A DNA stretch of 64,000 nt, from NCBI GenBank assembly GCA_963765135.1, contig CAVXUX010000002.1, positions 434,001 to 498,000 of the forward strand, given 5' to 3'. Shown in pieces: positions 44,299 through 52,804 of this stretch (positions are counted from its first letter, which is position 1; each line of letters begins with the position of its first letter). The notes beneath the pieces are model-generated. The model was not told the origin of the DNA. It was given only the letters and a program-made list of their open reading frames with translations, and ran no database searches. The DNA is from JACVRW01 sp963765135 (GTDB taxonomy: Bacteria; Actinomycetota; Thermoleophilia; Solirubrobacterales; Thermoleophilaceae). The position numbers and the translations under genes were made by a program.

Positions 44299-45960
44299 TT
44301 GATGACGAACGACACAAGCCGGGCGGCGGCCTATGCCCACGGCGCCGGTGCGGTGCCGCTGCTCGGGGAGACGATCGGAGCGAACCTCGAGCGCACGGTC
44401 GCTCGGGTCCCGGAGTCGGAGGCGCTCGTGTCGTGCCACCAGGGGGTGCGCTTCACCTGGGCCGAGCTGAACTCCGCGGTGGACCGGCTCGCGCGAGGGT
44501 TGCTCGGCTTCGGTCTCGAGAAGGGCGACCGGCTGGGCGTGTGGAGCCCGAACCGCTGCGAGTGGGCGCTGACGCAGTACGCGACGGCGAAGCTCGGGGT
44601 GATCCTCGTGAACATCAATCCCGCGTATCGCACCTCGGAGCTGGAGTTCGCGTTGCGTCAGTCCGGCTGCCGGGCACTGGTGGCCGCGCCTGAGTTCAAG
44701 GGCGCCGACTACAGGGCGATGGTCGAGGAGGTCCGGGACGGGCTGCCCGCGCTCGACCAGGCCGTCTTCTTCGACTCGCCCGAGTGGGGCGCGCTCGCCG
44801 CGGGCGATCGCGGGCCGGACGAAAGCGAGCTGCGTTCGCGGATGGACGACCTGGACTTCGACGACCCGATCAACATCCAGTACACGAGCGGCACCACGGG
44901 TCGCCCAAAGGGCGCCACGCTCACGCACCACAACATCCTCAACAACGCGCTGCTCCTGAGTGACACCCTCGGCTATACGGAGGCCGATCGAGTCTGCATC
45001 CCGGTGCCGCTCTACCACTGCTTCGGCATGGTGATCGGGAACCTGGCGTGCAGCCTGAGCGGCGCCTGCATCGTCTATCCGGAGGCGGCCTTCGACCCCC
45101 TCGCGACGCTCGACGCGATGGCGACGGAACGCTGCACGAGCATCTACGGCGTGCCGACCATGTTCATCGCCGAGCTCGACCACCCGCGCTTCTCCGAGTT
45201 CGACCTGTCGAGCCTGCGCACCGGGATCATGGCCGGCTCGCCGTGCCCGATCGAGGTCATGCGGCGGGTGGGCTCGGAGATGGGCATCGAGGAGATGACG
45301 ATCGCGTTCGGCATGACCGAGACGTCGCCCGCGTCAACCATGGTCCGCCCGGACGACACCCTGGAGCACCGCTGCGAGACGGTCGGACAGGCCATGCCGC
45401 ACACGGAGATCAAGATCGTCGACCCGGTCAGCGAGCGGACCGTCGCCCGCGGCGAGTCCGGTGAGTTCCGCACACGTGGCTATCTCGTGATGTCGGGCTA
45501 CTGGGACGAGCCCGAGCGCACCGCGGAGGCGATCGACCCGGCGGGCTGGATGCACACCGGGGACCTCGCGACGATGGACGAGGACGGGTATGTCCGCATC
45601 GTCGGGCGGATCAAGGACATGATCATCCGGGGTGGCGAGAACGTCTACCCGCGCGAGATCGAGGAGTTCCTATACGGGCACCCCGCGGTGGCGGACGTCC
45701 AGGTCGTCGGCGTGCCGGACGAGCGCCTTGGCGAGGAGGTCATGGCCTGGGTGATCGCCCGAGAGGGCGCGACCGTCGAGGAGGACGAGCTGCGCGAGTA
45801 CTGCCGCGGCAAGATCGCGCGCTACAAGGTTCCCCGCTACGTCGCGAGCTGCAGCGAGTTCCCGATGACCGTCACCGGCAAGATCCAGAAGCACAAGCTG
45901 CGCGAGCAGGCGATCGAGACGCTCGGCCTGCACGCGGCCGCCGGCGTCCGCACCGCATAG
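44299..45960 (+). CDS. Acyl-CoA synthetase (AMP-dependent, ACSF2/FadD-like)
   Basis: 553 residues. P-loop-like motif NIQYTSGTTGRPKGATLTHH near 192, the A5 block GMTETSPASTM near 337, and the hinge YVRIVGRIKDMIIRGGENVY near 432 and TGKIQKHKLREQ near 530 with the catalytic Lys. The N-terminal FTWAELNSAVDRLARGLLGF is a common adenylate-forming part. ACSF2-like members activate medium-chain fatty acids. Not assigned to a narrower subfamily. No defect seen; the gene is complete. Confidence 0.92.
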   Translation: MMTNDTSRAAAYAHGAGAVPLLGETIGANLERTVARVPESEALVSCHQGVRFTWAELNSAVDRLARGLLGFGLEKGDRLGVWSPNRCEWALTQYATAKLGVILVNINPAYRTSELEFALRQSGCRALVAAPEFKGADYRAMVEEVRDGLPALDQAVFFDSPEWGALAAGDRGPDESELRSRMDDLDFDDPINIQYTSGTTGRPKGATLTHHNILNNALLLSDTLGYTEADRVCIPVPLYHCFGMVIGNLACSLSGACIVYPEAAFDPLATLDAMATERCTSIYGVPTMFIAELDHPRFSEFDLSSLRTGIMAGSPCPIEVMRRVGSEMGIEEMTIAFGMTETSPASTMVRPDDTLEHRCETVGQAMPHTEIKIVDPVSERTVARGESGEFRTRGYLVMSGYWDEPERTAEAIDPAGWMHTGDLATMDEDGYVRIVGRIKDMIIRGGENVYPREIEEFLYGHPAVADVQVVGVPDERLGEEVMAWVIAREGATVEEDELREYCRGKIARYKVPRYVASCSEFPMTVTGKIQKHKLREQAIETLGLHAAAGVRTA

Positions 45961-45965
45961 GCAAC

Positions 45966-46697
45966 CTAGCCGCCGGTGAGGTCGTCAGAGCGTCCGGCTT
46001 CGAGTCGCGACCACTGGGCGATGGGTCGTCCGTTGGTCCGCGTGTTGGAGCCGTCGACTTGCCACTCCTGCGGCCAGCCTGGGGGCGAGTCCTCCCACGG
46101 CTCCTGGCGCCCGTGGACGGTGAGGTCCATGAGCGCGTAGTTGTAGTCGAACACCTCTGCGCCGCGGCGGTTCGTCCAGTAGGTCTCGAAGACGCGGTCG
46201 CCGTCCCGGAGGTAGCACACCAGCAGAAAGAGGCCGATTTGGCGCCCGACGAAGAGCGCGTCGAGGGAGGCCGCTGCCGAGTACCACGGCATGTCCCAGC
46301 CCATGAAGTCGCGGTAGCGGATGCTTTCGTCGTAGGGGCCCTGGCAGAGGACCGCGTAGGTGATGTCCCGCGAATGCAGGTAGGACAGCTCCGCGACCTG
46401 GGTGGTGACCCACGTGCAGCCTTCGCACTGCTCGGGCGCGGATCGGCCGGGCTTCCACATGAAGTAGTAGGCGATCAGCTGTCGGCGCCCTTCGAACGCG
46501 TCGAGCAGGGTGAGCGGCCCGTCGGGGCCGGTCAGCTCGAGGTTGGCGTCCACCTCGACCATGGGTAGGCGCCGTCGGGCCGCGGCGATCGCGTCGCCTT
46601 CTCGGGTGTGCGCCTTCTCTCGAGCCCGCAGCTCGTCCAGTTCGGCTTGGAAGCTGGCCCGGTCGACGGTCGCGGGCAGGCTCGGTGCGTTGTTCAT
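45966..46697 (-). CDS. DUF899 thioredoxin-like protein (first copy)
   Basis: 243 residues. DUF899 hallmarks: RRRLPMVEVDANLELTGPDG near 40, FEGRRQLIAYYFMWKPG near 67, CEGCTWVTTQVAEL near 92 (one CxxC pair) and YWTNRRGAEVFDYNYALMDL near 174. The fold is thioredoxin-like, but the redox Cys pair of thioredoxins is replaced, so the reaction is unknown. Start ATG 46697 overlaps the stop of a 40-residue ORF by four bases. Last gene of the ArsR-led operon. Confidence 0.88.
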   Translation of the reverse strand: MNNAPSLPATVDRASFQAELDELRAREKAHTREGDAIAAARRRLPMVEVDANLELTGPDGPLTLLDAFEGRRQLIAYYFMWKPGRSAPEQCEGCTWVTTQVAELSYLHSRDITYAVLCQGPYDESIRYRDFMGWDMPWYSAAASLDALFVGRQIGLFLLVCYLRDGDRVFETYWTNRRGAEVFDYNYALMDLTVHGRQEPWEDSPPGWPQEWQVDGSNTRTNGRPIAQWSRLEAGRSDDLTGG

Positions 46698-46816
46698 GAC
46701 TGTCTCCTCTTCAGGTGCAACGTCAGCCAGGCGCGCGCCACCAGCAGCGCGCCCCCAGCCCCCGTGAGCGCCGGGAGGAGCTCCTCCAGCGGCAGGGGCC
46801 CGACATGAGCGAACAC
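46694..46816 (-). CDS. 40-residue membrane peptide between two DUF899 genes
   Basis: A hidden short gene. It starts with a GTG at 46816, reading VFAHVGPLPLEELLPALTGA then a hydrophobic stretch and a basic end (LKRRQS), and its TGA overlaps the ATG of the following DUF899 gene (ATGA). The start is 4 bases after the previous DUF899 stop. The amphipathic start and hydrophobic core suggest a membrane-associated peptide. The tight fit on both sides is the main support; no ribosome site is obvious, so it may be translated by reinitiation. Confidence 0.6.
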   Translation of the reverse strand: MFAHVGPLPLEELLPALTGAGGALLVARAWLTLHLKRRQS

Positions 46817-46820
46817 GGCG

Positions 46821-47558
46821 CTAGCGGGACTCGTAGCGCTCGACCTGCTCGGCCATGGCACTCGCGTTGGCCGCGTCCGACTCGGTCGAATCGTCGTACT
46901 CGTCGTGGCGCCTCATCCATCCATAGGGCGGGGTCTGCGGGTAGCCCTCGGGCGAGTCCTCCCACTCCTCCTGGCGCCCGAGCGCGGTGATGTCGAGGTA
47001 GTTCCAGGTGCTGCCCATCGCCTCGTCGCCGCGGTTGTTGATCAAGTAGGTCCGAAAGATCCGGTCCTCGGCGTCGCGGTAGAAGGCGTTGGTTCCGTGC
47101 CACTCGTCCACGTCGAAGTCGGCGTCGAAGTCGTCCGTCAGCGTGTACCAAGGGATGAAGTCCCAGCCCATCCGCGCCCTCCAGCGCTCGATGTCGGCCT
47201 GCGGGGCTCGCGAGACGAACGCGAGCGTGGTGTCGCGGGCGTTCAGGTGGGCGGGGTGGGCGACCTGATCGGCGACCATGGAGCAGCCGGGGCAGCCACG
47301 CTCGGGCCAGCCTGCAACGCCGGGCTCGTAGAAGAAGCGGTAGACGATCAGCTGGCGGCGGCCGTCGAACAGGTCGAGCAGGCTTGCCTCACCGTTGGGG
47401 CCCTCGAAGCGGTAGTCCTTGTCCACCGCCATCCTCGGCATCCGGCGGCGCTTCGCGGCCATTGCATCGCGGGCGCGGGTCAGCTCCTTCTCCTTCACCA
47501 GCAGTTCCTCGCGGGCGGCCGCCCACTCCTGGGGCGACACGATCGGCGGCATCTTCAT
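46821..47558 (-). CDS. DUF899 thioredoxin-like protein (second copy)
   Basis: 245 residues, paralogue of the other DUF899 gene. RRRMPRMAVDKDYRFEGPNG near 40, FDGRRQLIVYRFFYEPGV near 68, ERGCPGCSMVADQVAHPAHL near 90, and NAFYRDAEDRIFRTYLINNR near 160. Both copies share the central GGRQLI-type block and a CxxC pair; the second copy has a more acidic C-terminus. Start ATG 47558 with AAGGAG nearby. It follows the SRPBCC gene by 17 bases. Confidence 0.88.
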   Translation of the reverse strand: MKMPPIVSPQEWAAAREELLVKEKELTRARDAMAAKRRRMPRMAVDKDYRFEGPNGEASLLDLFDGRRQLIVYRFFYEPGVAGWPERGCPGCSMVADQVAHPAHLNARDTTLAFVSRAPQADIERWRARMGWDFIPWYTLTDDFDADFDVDEWHGTNAFYRDAEDRIFRTYLINNRGDEAMGSTWNYLDITALGRQEEWEDSPEGYPQTPPYGWMRRHDEYDDSTESDAANASAMAEQVERYESR

Positions 47559-47575
47559 TCTCGGCTCCTTCTGGT

Positions 47576-48085
47576 TCAGATAGTCGATTGGTCGTCGGCG
47601 ACGAGCTCCGCGTAGCGCGGCCGTAGCGCCTCGTAGTGGTCGCGCCAGGCCTCGACGCTCCTGGCGCGGCCGGCGAGCAGCGTGCCGAGCGTGTCCAGGT
47701 GCGCGTGCCAGCCGGGGCCGACGCGCAGTGCGGGCTCGGTCGTGAGCTTGCGGTGGTCGAGCACCAACAGCGTGCCGTCCCCGACCGCGGAGATCTCTAT
47801 GCGCAGGATCGACTGGAGGTCGCTCTCGAGCCACTCCACCTCGAGCAGGTTCGGCGGTTCCCACGCCAGGACCGAGCCGGTCGCGTGGTCGTCGTCCCAC
47901 GTGAGCCGGAACGCACCGCCTACTCGTGGCTCGATCACGCTGTCGGCGAACAGCCATCGCTTGATCGAGTCGGGCTCGGTCACCGCGGACCACACCTCGT
48001 CCGGCGTCGCCTCGTAGCGACGCTCGTAGCGCAGTGCCAGCTGGTCGCCATCGCGCCGAGGTACGCCGAAGCCCTCTTCGGTCAT
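47576..48085 (-). CDS. SRPBCC/AHSA1-family protein
   Basis: 169 residues. YERRYEATPDEVWSAVTEPD at the start, IKRWLFADSVIEPRVGGAFR and LLVLDHRKLTTEPALRVGPG are normal for activator-of-Hsp90-like START-fold proteins. These bind hydrophobic ligands and are commonly next to an ArsR gene. ATG 48085 overlaps the ArsR stop (ATGA); the alternative start at 48169 would run into the ArsR coding region. Function unknown, likely ligand binding or toxin response. Confidence 0.88.
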   Translation of the reverse strand: MTEEGFGVPRRDGDQLALRYERRYEATPDEVWSAVTEPDSIKRWLFADSVIEPRVGGAFRLTWDDDHATGSVLAWEPPNLLEVEWLESDLQSILRIEISAVGDGTLLVLDHRKLTTEPALRVGPGWHAHLDTLGTLLAGRARSVEAWRDHYEALRPRYAELVADDQSTI

Positions 48086-48396
48086 GACGTTTCCTTTCGG
48101 CGGCGGCGGATCTCGGTGTCGAGGGCGTCGAGGCGATTCGTCCAAAACCCGCGGTAGTGGGCGAGCCACGAATCCAGCTCGGCGAGCGGTGCCGCATCGA
48201 GCGAATACAGGCGCCGCTGGCCGTCGCCGCGGACCTGCACCAGCCCGTGCTCGCGGAGCACCCGCAAATGCCGGGAGACTCCCGGCCGGCTGGTCTCGAA
48301 CTGAGCCGCGATCTCACCTGCGCTGCGCTCGCCATCGGCGAGCAGCTCGACGATGCGCCGGCGCGTTGGGTCAGCGATGGCCTCGATTGCTCTCAC
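48082..48396 (-). CDS. ArsR-family transcriptional regulator
   Basis: 104 residues. The winged helix is IADPTRRRIVELLADGERSA then FETSRPGVSRHLRVLREHGL, and the C-terminus keeps a helix with HYRGFWTNRLDALDTEIRRR. It lacks the usual metal-binding CxC of ArsR/SmtB metal sensors, so it belongs to the SRPBCC-linked group with non-metal signals. GTG start. First gene of the five-gene operon, with a palindrome in its promoter region at 48417. Confidence 0.9.
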   Translation of the reverse strand: MRAIEAIADPTRRRIVELLADGERSAGEIAAQFETSRPGVSRHLRVLREHGLVQVRGDGQRRLYSLDAAPLAELDSWLAHYRGFWTNRLDALDTEIRRRRKETS

Positions 48397-48416
48397 ACCG
48401 AGAGGTGTACCACATC

Positions 48417-48428
48417 GGTTACGTAACC
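48417..48428. promoter_or_regulatory. GGTTACGTAACC palindrome upstream of arsR
   Basis: A perfect 12-base palindrome 20 bases before the ArsR GTG, with a further half-site GTTACCC at 48434-48440. The position fits an ArsR operator and also lies close to the divergent Ddn-like gene at 48466. Confidence 0.5.
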
Positions 48429-48465
48429 CCCAAGTTACCCATGCTCCAGCGGATACGCTGACTCC

Positions 48466-48918
48466 GTGGGCGTCCGCGAACACATGTGGCCGGTGCTGAA
48501 CCAGCTGGTCAAGGGCCACACGCTCGCCTACCGCGCCACCGGCGGCCTCGTCGGCCACCACTTCCCCGGCGCCCCACCGACGCTTCTGCTCGATCACGTG
48601 GGAGCCAAGAGCGGTACCAAGCGGACGAGTGCGCTCAGCTACATCCAGGACGGCGACGACCTCGTCCTCGTGGCGTCGAAGGGCGGCAACCCGCGGCACC
48701 CGGCCTGGTTCCACAACCTGCGCGCGAACCCCGAGGTGACGGTTCAGGTCGGCTCGAAGCGCAGGCCGGTCCAGGCCCGCGTCGCGACCCCCGAGGAGCG
48801 CACCCGCCTCTGGCCGAGGGTCGTGAAGGCGTACGGCGGTTACAAGGGCTATCAGGAGCGGACCGAACGTGAGATCCCGCTGGTGATCCTGGAACCCCGC
48901 GGCGACGCTCGCCACTAG
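48466..48918 (+). CDS. Ddn-like deazaflavin (F420)-dependent nitroreductase family protein
   Basis: 150 residues. The family markers LDHVGAKSGTKRTSALSYIQ near 42 and HPAWFHNLRANPEVTVQVGS near 80 match the split-barrel Ddn/F420-dependent quinone reductase group. GTG start at 48466. In mycobacteria Ddn activates nitroimidazole drugs and reduces menaquinone; here the role is unknown. Its GTG is 69 bases from the divergent ArsR start, so the two may share an operator. Confidence 0.85.
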   Translation: MGVREHMWPVLNQLVKGHTLAYRATGGLVGHHFPGAPPTLLLDHVGAKSGTKRTSALSYIQDGDDLVLVASKGGNPRHPAWFHNLRANPEVTVQVGSKRRPVQARVATPEERTRLWPRVVKAYGGYKGYQERTEREIPLVILEPRGDARH

Positions 48919-48928
48919 TCTCGACCAC

Positions 48929-49387
48929 ATGGCCTACACGACCGCCGAAGCGCGACAGGAGCTGCTCGACGCCTTCGCCGAGGCGATCGAGGACATCGGG
49001 GCCGCGCTGGGCGCTCTCGGCGCGGCCTACGAGCAGCTCGACGAGCGCAACGCGGACCGGCTCGAGGAGGAGCTGTTCGGGCCGGTGCAGGTCGCCTACG
49101 GTCGAGCCAAGGCGGCGCACGCCGGGTTCGCCGAGCGCGCCGGGCTGACGAGCGGCCCGTTCGAGTCGGCCTCGCCCGGGATTCCCTCGACCGGGGCGAA
49201 GGGGTTCATCGACAACGCGGTCGGCGCTGTCGCCGCGGCGGATGGTGCTCTGTCCGCGCTTCAGGATTCGATGCTGCCGGCCGAGGTCGGCGACGCGGAG
49301 TTGCGGGCCGCTCTCGCGAACGTGCGCGAGCTGCTGGGCGGCGTGCGGCAGCGGGCCCGCGAGCTGGAACGGACCCTCGGGCGCTAG
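48929..49387 (+). CDS. Helical hypothetical protein
   Basis: 152 residues, nearly all alpha-helical, with Ala-rich repeats (EDIGAALGALGAAYEQLDER near 19 and LSALQDSMLPAEVGDAELRA near 104). No membrane span or known motif. It may be a four-helix bundle. Its TAG overlaps the stop of the minus-strand gene below by three bases. Function cannot be assigned. Confidence 0.65.
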   Translation: MAYTTAEARQELLDAFAEAIEDIGAALGALGAAYEQLDERNADRLEEELFGPVQVAYGRAKAAHAGFAERAGLTSGPFESASPGIPSTGAKGFIDNAVGAVAAADGALSALQDSMLPAEVGDAELRAALANVRELLGGVRQRARELERTLGR

Positions 49388-49557
49388 AGGGCCGGGCCGG
49401 GCTCGGTCGGGTAGGACGGGCCGGGCTCGGTCGGGGGCTCTGCCGCCGCCCGCTTGCGCGCGTCCTTCTTGGCCTTCTTCTCGATCCGACGCTCGAGGAG
49501 CCTGCGCTCGCGCTGGAGCTTCGCCATCGTGGTCTTTCGCTTGCCTGTTGAGGCCAT
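49384..49557 (-). CDS. 57-residue basic protein with Pro/Gly-rich repeat tail
   Basis: A short gene, 57 residues: MASTGKRKTTMAKLQRERRL then a strongly basic helix and a repeat of TEPGP (twice, joined by SYP). The ATG at 49557 and its stop TAG at 49384 are clear; convergent with the helical gene by overlap of four bases. Lys/Arg-rich helices suggest nucleic acid or ribosome binding. Small proteins of this shape are conserved in actinobacteria, but without a known role. Confidence 0.6.
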   Translation of the reverse strand: MASTGKRKTTMAKLQRERRLLERRIEKKAKKDARKRAAAEPPTEPGPSYPTEPGPAL

Positions 49558-49635
49558 GTCTGTCCTCCGAGTCGTTGGGTTTCGAACGCCGGAGGGCCCG
49601 CGTACGGGCCCTCCACCGCTCTTCGAAGTCCGGAC

Positions 49636-49839
49636 TTAGATCGTCTGGACGTTCGCGGCCGCGGGGCCCTTCTGGCCCTGCTCGGTGTCGAAGCTCACCT
49701 TCGCGCCCTCGGCGAGCGACTTGAAGCCGCTGCCCTGGATCGCGTTGTGGTGCACGAACAGGTCCTTGCCGGGCTCATCGGGTGTGATGAAGCCGAAGCC
49801 CTTCTCGTCGCTGAACCACTTCACGGTTCCTGTTGCCAT
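49636..49839 (-). CDS. Cold-shock domain protein
   Basis: 67 residues, a complete OB-fold: TVKWFSDEKGFGFITPD (RNP1-like) at residues 5-21 and DLFVHHNAI (RNP2-like) near 25. Binds single-stranded RNA or DNA. A GGAGGGGG ribosome site stands before the ATG. A 175-base divergent region separates it from the channel gene; CspA-type genes often carry long 5' leaders. Confidence 0.95.
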   Translation of the reverse strand: MATGTVKWFSDEKGFGFITPDEPGKDLFVHHNAIQGSGFKSLAEGAKVSFDTEQGQKGPAAANVQTI

Positions 49840-49923
49840 CTTGTTCCCCCTCCGGGGTATGTGCACTGCGAAACGCGGAGGGTGCTCGAAGGCAACAACA
49901 GCGGAAACGCGGGGCACTGCTTT

Positions 49924-49943
49924 GGTCGAACAAATGCTCGACC
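49924..49943. promoter_or_regulatory. GGTCGA-N8-TCGACC inverted repeat upstream of the cold-shock gene
   Basis: A 6-base perfect inverted repeat with an 8-base spacer in the 5' region of the cold-shock gene, 85 bases before its ATG. It could be part of a leader structure or an operator. Confidence 0.35.
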
Positions 49944-50014
49944 CGTAGCTCACAAGGTTAGCGCGCACTGCCGGACGCGTCTGTTGCGACCGATGCGGCG
50001 GCTAGGTTCGCCGC

Positions 50015-50675
50015 GTGGTCAAGTTCGCTCGGCGCGAGCCCTCGGCGGTCCTGCTCGCCGCACAGCTGGCGGCCGTGCTCCTGTATCCGTTCATGGAGAG
50101 CAGCGACGTCGGGCGCTCGCTGTTCAGCGTGTTCGGGATCGCCATCCTCGGACTGGTCGTCATGGCGGTGCGCAGCTCACCGGGGCTGACGTGGGTCGGC
50201 GTGCTGCTCGGCATCCCGGCCACGGCGCTCTTGCTGATTCAGGCGGTCACGCGCGACGACGCCCTGCTGCCCTACTCCTCGGCCTTCGAGGCCGTCCTCT
50301 ACTTCTACGCCGCCGGCGCCCTGATCGCCTACATGCTGGCCGACCACGTGATCACCCGCGACGAGCTGTTCGCCGTGGGTGCGACGTTCACCCTCGTGGC
50401 CTGGGCGTTCGCCTACTCGTACACCGTCTGCCAGGCGATCGAGCCCGGCAGCTTCACCGCCGCCGTCGACCCGAGCGCAGGAGCGCAGCTGGATGGAGCT
50501 GCTCTTCCTGAGCTTCACGACACTGTCGAGCACGGGGTTGGGCGACGTGATCCCGATCAAACCCTTTGCCCGCAGCATGGTGATGATCGAGCAGGTCGCG
50601 GGGCTCGCCTACGTGGCGATGGTGGTGTCGCGGCTGATCGGGCTGCTGGTCTTCCACCGGCCGAAGGTGGACTGA
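50015..50675 (+). CDS. Ion channel with potassium-filter-like pore, frameshift near 50474
   Basis: About 219 residues when repaired, a four-to-five-span membrane protein with a single C-terminal pore loop. The first part has VLLAAQLAAVLLYPFMESSD and SSAFEAVLYFYAAGALIAYM. A break near 50474 (one extra base) joins it to AQERSWMELLFLSFTTLSST, then GLGDVIPIKPFARS, where TGLGDV is the K+ filter-like sequence. The final span follows. Probably a K+ channel; the filter deviates from TVGYGD. Confidence 0.8.
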
Positions 50676-50678
50676 GCC

Positions 50679-51575
50679 CTACTTCAGCTCCTTCCGCAAC
50701 CTCCGCACCATCGTGTCCTCCTCCCACGAGGGCGTCTCCAGCTCCCGGCGCACCGCCTCGATCACCTCGTCGTCCCAGTTGTGCGTGCGCAGGATCAGGT
50801 AGCGCAGGTGGGCCACTCGCATGTAGGTCTCGGTTTCCGTGCCGCGGCGGATCAGCTCGGCTTCGCGCAGCATCGAGACCACCGGCTCGTACTCGTCGTG
50901 GAACCACGCGTGTGCCACTTCGGCTCGGGTCATCCGCTCGCCGCTGACCTGGATCGCCCTGAACCCCCACGCCTCCACTGCCTCCGCCAGCGCCGCGTAG
51001 CGCCACTCGTCCGACAGCTTGATCCGCGCCCGCTCCTCCGGCTCCAGCGGCACGCGCTCGAAGAACAGCCGCTCGTGGCTCTTCAGCGCCAGGTCGTGCA
51101 TCCGGATCGCCAGGTCCGCTCCCAGCTCCGTGATCACCTCGGTCACGTAGGCCTCGATCACCTCGTGCCCCAGCTCGCGCGCCACCGACACCCGGTGGTG
51201 CCCGTCCTTCACGAAGTGCAGCTCGCCGATCCGGTAGACGTCGATCGGCGGCATCGCCTGACCCTTGCGCTGCGCCATCGCGATCCGCTCCCAGCGCGGT
51301 CGCACCCGGCTCGACGTCGGCCGGAACGCCCGGTCGAACTCCCGGCTGCGGTCGACCGTCCCGACGATCGAGTCGAGCGGGATGGTCTGCAACCCGAGCC
51401 GCCGCTCGCCGCGCCGCCCCAGTGCCTCGACCACCTCGTCGAACGGGAGGATCACGTTCACGTCGCTCGGCTCGCGCCGCAGCGCCGCCGCCAGCCGCGA
51501 CATCGCCCGCCGCCTGCGCGCTCGACCGAAGTCGAACTGAGCGTCGGTCTCTGGGAGTCCGGTGTCGCGGGCCAT
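50679..51575 (-). CDS. ParB/Srx-fold DNA-binding-like protein
   Basis: 298 residues. The ParB-like domain is FVKDGHHRVSVARELGHEVI near 120, with the N-terminal IPLDSIVGTVDRSREFDRAF. Not a real ParB: no helix-turn-helix typical of chromosome partitioning and no parA or parS neighbour. The C-terminal helical half (residues 170-298) is of unknown fold. Such ParB-like stand-alone proteins exist in actinobacteria. Stop is 3 bases after the convergent channel gene. Confidence 0.72.
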   Translation of the reverse strand: MARDTGLPETDAQFDFGRARRRRAMSRLAAALRREPSDVNVILPFDEVVEALGRRGERRLGLQTIPLDSIVGTVDRSREFDRAFRPTSSRVRPRWERIAMAQRKGQAMPPIDVYRIGELHFVKDGHHRVSVARELGHEVIEAYVTEVITELGADLAIRMHDLALKSHERLFFERVPLEPEERARIKLSDEWRYAALAEAVEAWGFRAIQVSGERMTRAEVAHAWFHDEYEPVVSMLREAELIRRGTETETYMRVAHLRYLILRTHNWDDEVIEAVRRELETPSWEEDTMVRRLRKELK

Positions 51576-51616
51576 GCCCTCAAAGTACCCATCGGCCACC
51601 TGCGAACATCACGGCG

Positions 51617-52804
51617 ATGAGCACGGCCGCCCGCACGCCGCGACTCACCGCGGTGCCGCGCTCCGAGGAACGGGTCACTCCGCTCGAGCTGTTCTTCGAC
51701 CTCGTCTTCGTCCTAGCGCTCACGCAGTGCACCGCGCTGATGGCCGACCACCCGTCCTGGGGCGGCGTCGGCAAGGGCCTGCTCGTGCTCGGCCTGATGT
51801 GGTGGTCGTGGGTCGGCTACGCCTGGCTGACCAGCGTCGTGGACCCCGAGGAGGGCTCCATCCGCTTCGCGATCTTCGCGGCGATGGCGGCCATGCTCGT
51901 CGTCGCCCTGTGCGTGCCCGAGGCGTTCGGCGACTCGCGCATGCTGTTCGCCGTCGCCTACACCGGCGTCCGCTTCGGCCAGATCGCCCTGTTCATCCTC
52001 GCGAGCCGCGACGAGCCCGCGCTGCGCACCTCGGTCACGGGCCTGGCGGGCGGCACGGCCGTCGGCTGCGGCCTGCTGGTCGTCGGCGCGCTGTTCGAGG
52101 ACCCCAACCTCCAGGCGGCGATCTGGGCCGTCGCGCTGGCGCTCGACATGCTGGAGCCGTTCCTGTTCGGCTCAGAGGGCTGGAAGCTGCACCCGGGCCA
52201 CTTCGCCGAGCGTCACGGGCTGATCATCATCATCGCCCTCGGCGAGTCGATCGTGGCGATCGGGGTGGGGGCGGGGCACCACGTCGACGCCGGCGTGGTC
52301 GCCGCGGCCGTGCTCGGGATCGCGGTGGCCGGCGCGCTCTGGTGGCTCTACTTCGACATCGTCGCGCTGGTCGCCGAGCGGCGCCTCAGCAACGCCACCG
52401 TCGGCCGCGAGCAGAACGACATCGCCCGCGACTCGTTCTCCTACCTCCACTTCCCGATGGTCGCCGGCATCGTGCTGCTCGCGCTCGGGATGAAGAAGAC
52501 GCTGGGCCACGTCGACGAACCGCTCAAGACCGTGCCCGCCGCGGCGATGCTGGGCGGCACCGCCGTCTACCTGCTCGCCCACGTCGCGTTCCGCTGGCGC
52601 AACGTGCACCGCTTCAGCACCCAGCGGCTGGCGGCCGCGATCCTCCTGTGCGCGCTGATCCCGCTCGCCACGGAGCTCGACGCGCTGCTGACGCTCGTCC
52701 TACTCGCGGGTCTGCTGTGCGCCCTGATCGTCTACGAGACCGTGCACTTCGCCGAGCTGCGCGACCGGCTGCGCCACCAGCTCGATCAGGGCTCGAGCGC
52801 GTAG
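51617..52804 (+). CDS. LtrA-family membrane protein
   Basis: 395 residues with about ten membrane spans. The N-terminus VTPLELFFDLVFVLALTQCT is the family signature, WWSWVGYAWLTSVVDPEEGS near 68 and HFAERHGLIIIIALGESIVA near 198 are conserved blocks. The name comes from low-temperature requirement A of Listeria. Function is unproven. The start ATG 51617 follows within 42 bases of the divergent ParB-like gene. Confidence 0.9.
   Translation: MSTAARTPRLTAVPRSEERVTPLELFFDLVFVLALTQCTALMADHPSWGGVGKGLLVLGLMWWSWVGYAWLTSVVDPEEGSIRFAIFAAMAAMLVVALCVPEAFGDSRMLFAVAYTGVRFGQIALFILASRDEPALRTSVTGLAGGTAVGCGLLVVGALFEDPNLQAAIWAVALALDMLEPFLFGSEGWKLHPGHFAERHGLIIIIALGESIVAIGVGAGHHVDAGVVAAAVLGIAVAGALWWLYFDIVALVAERRLSNATVGREQNDIARDSFSYLHFPMVAGIVLLALGMKKTLGHVDEPLKTVPAAAMLGGTAVYLLAHVAFRWRNVHRFSTQRLAAAILLCALIPLATELDALLTLVLLAGLLCALIVYETVHFAELRDRLRHQLDQGSSA

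Noticed and set aside
50679..51575. Chromosome partitioning role for the ParB-like protein
   Set aside because: No ParA partner, no parS-like sites and no helix-turn-helix; only the ParB/Srx fold is supported.
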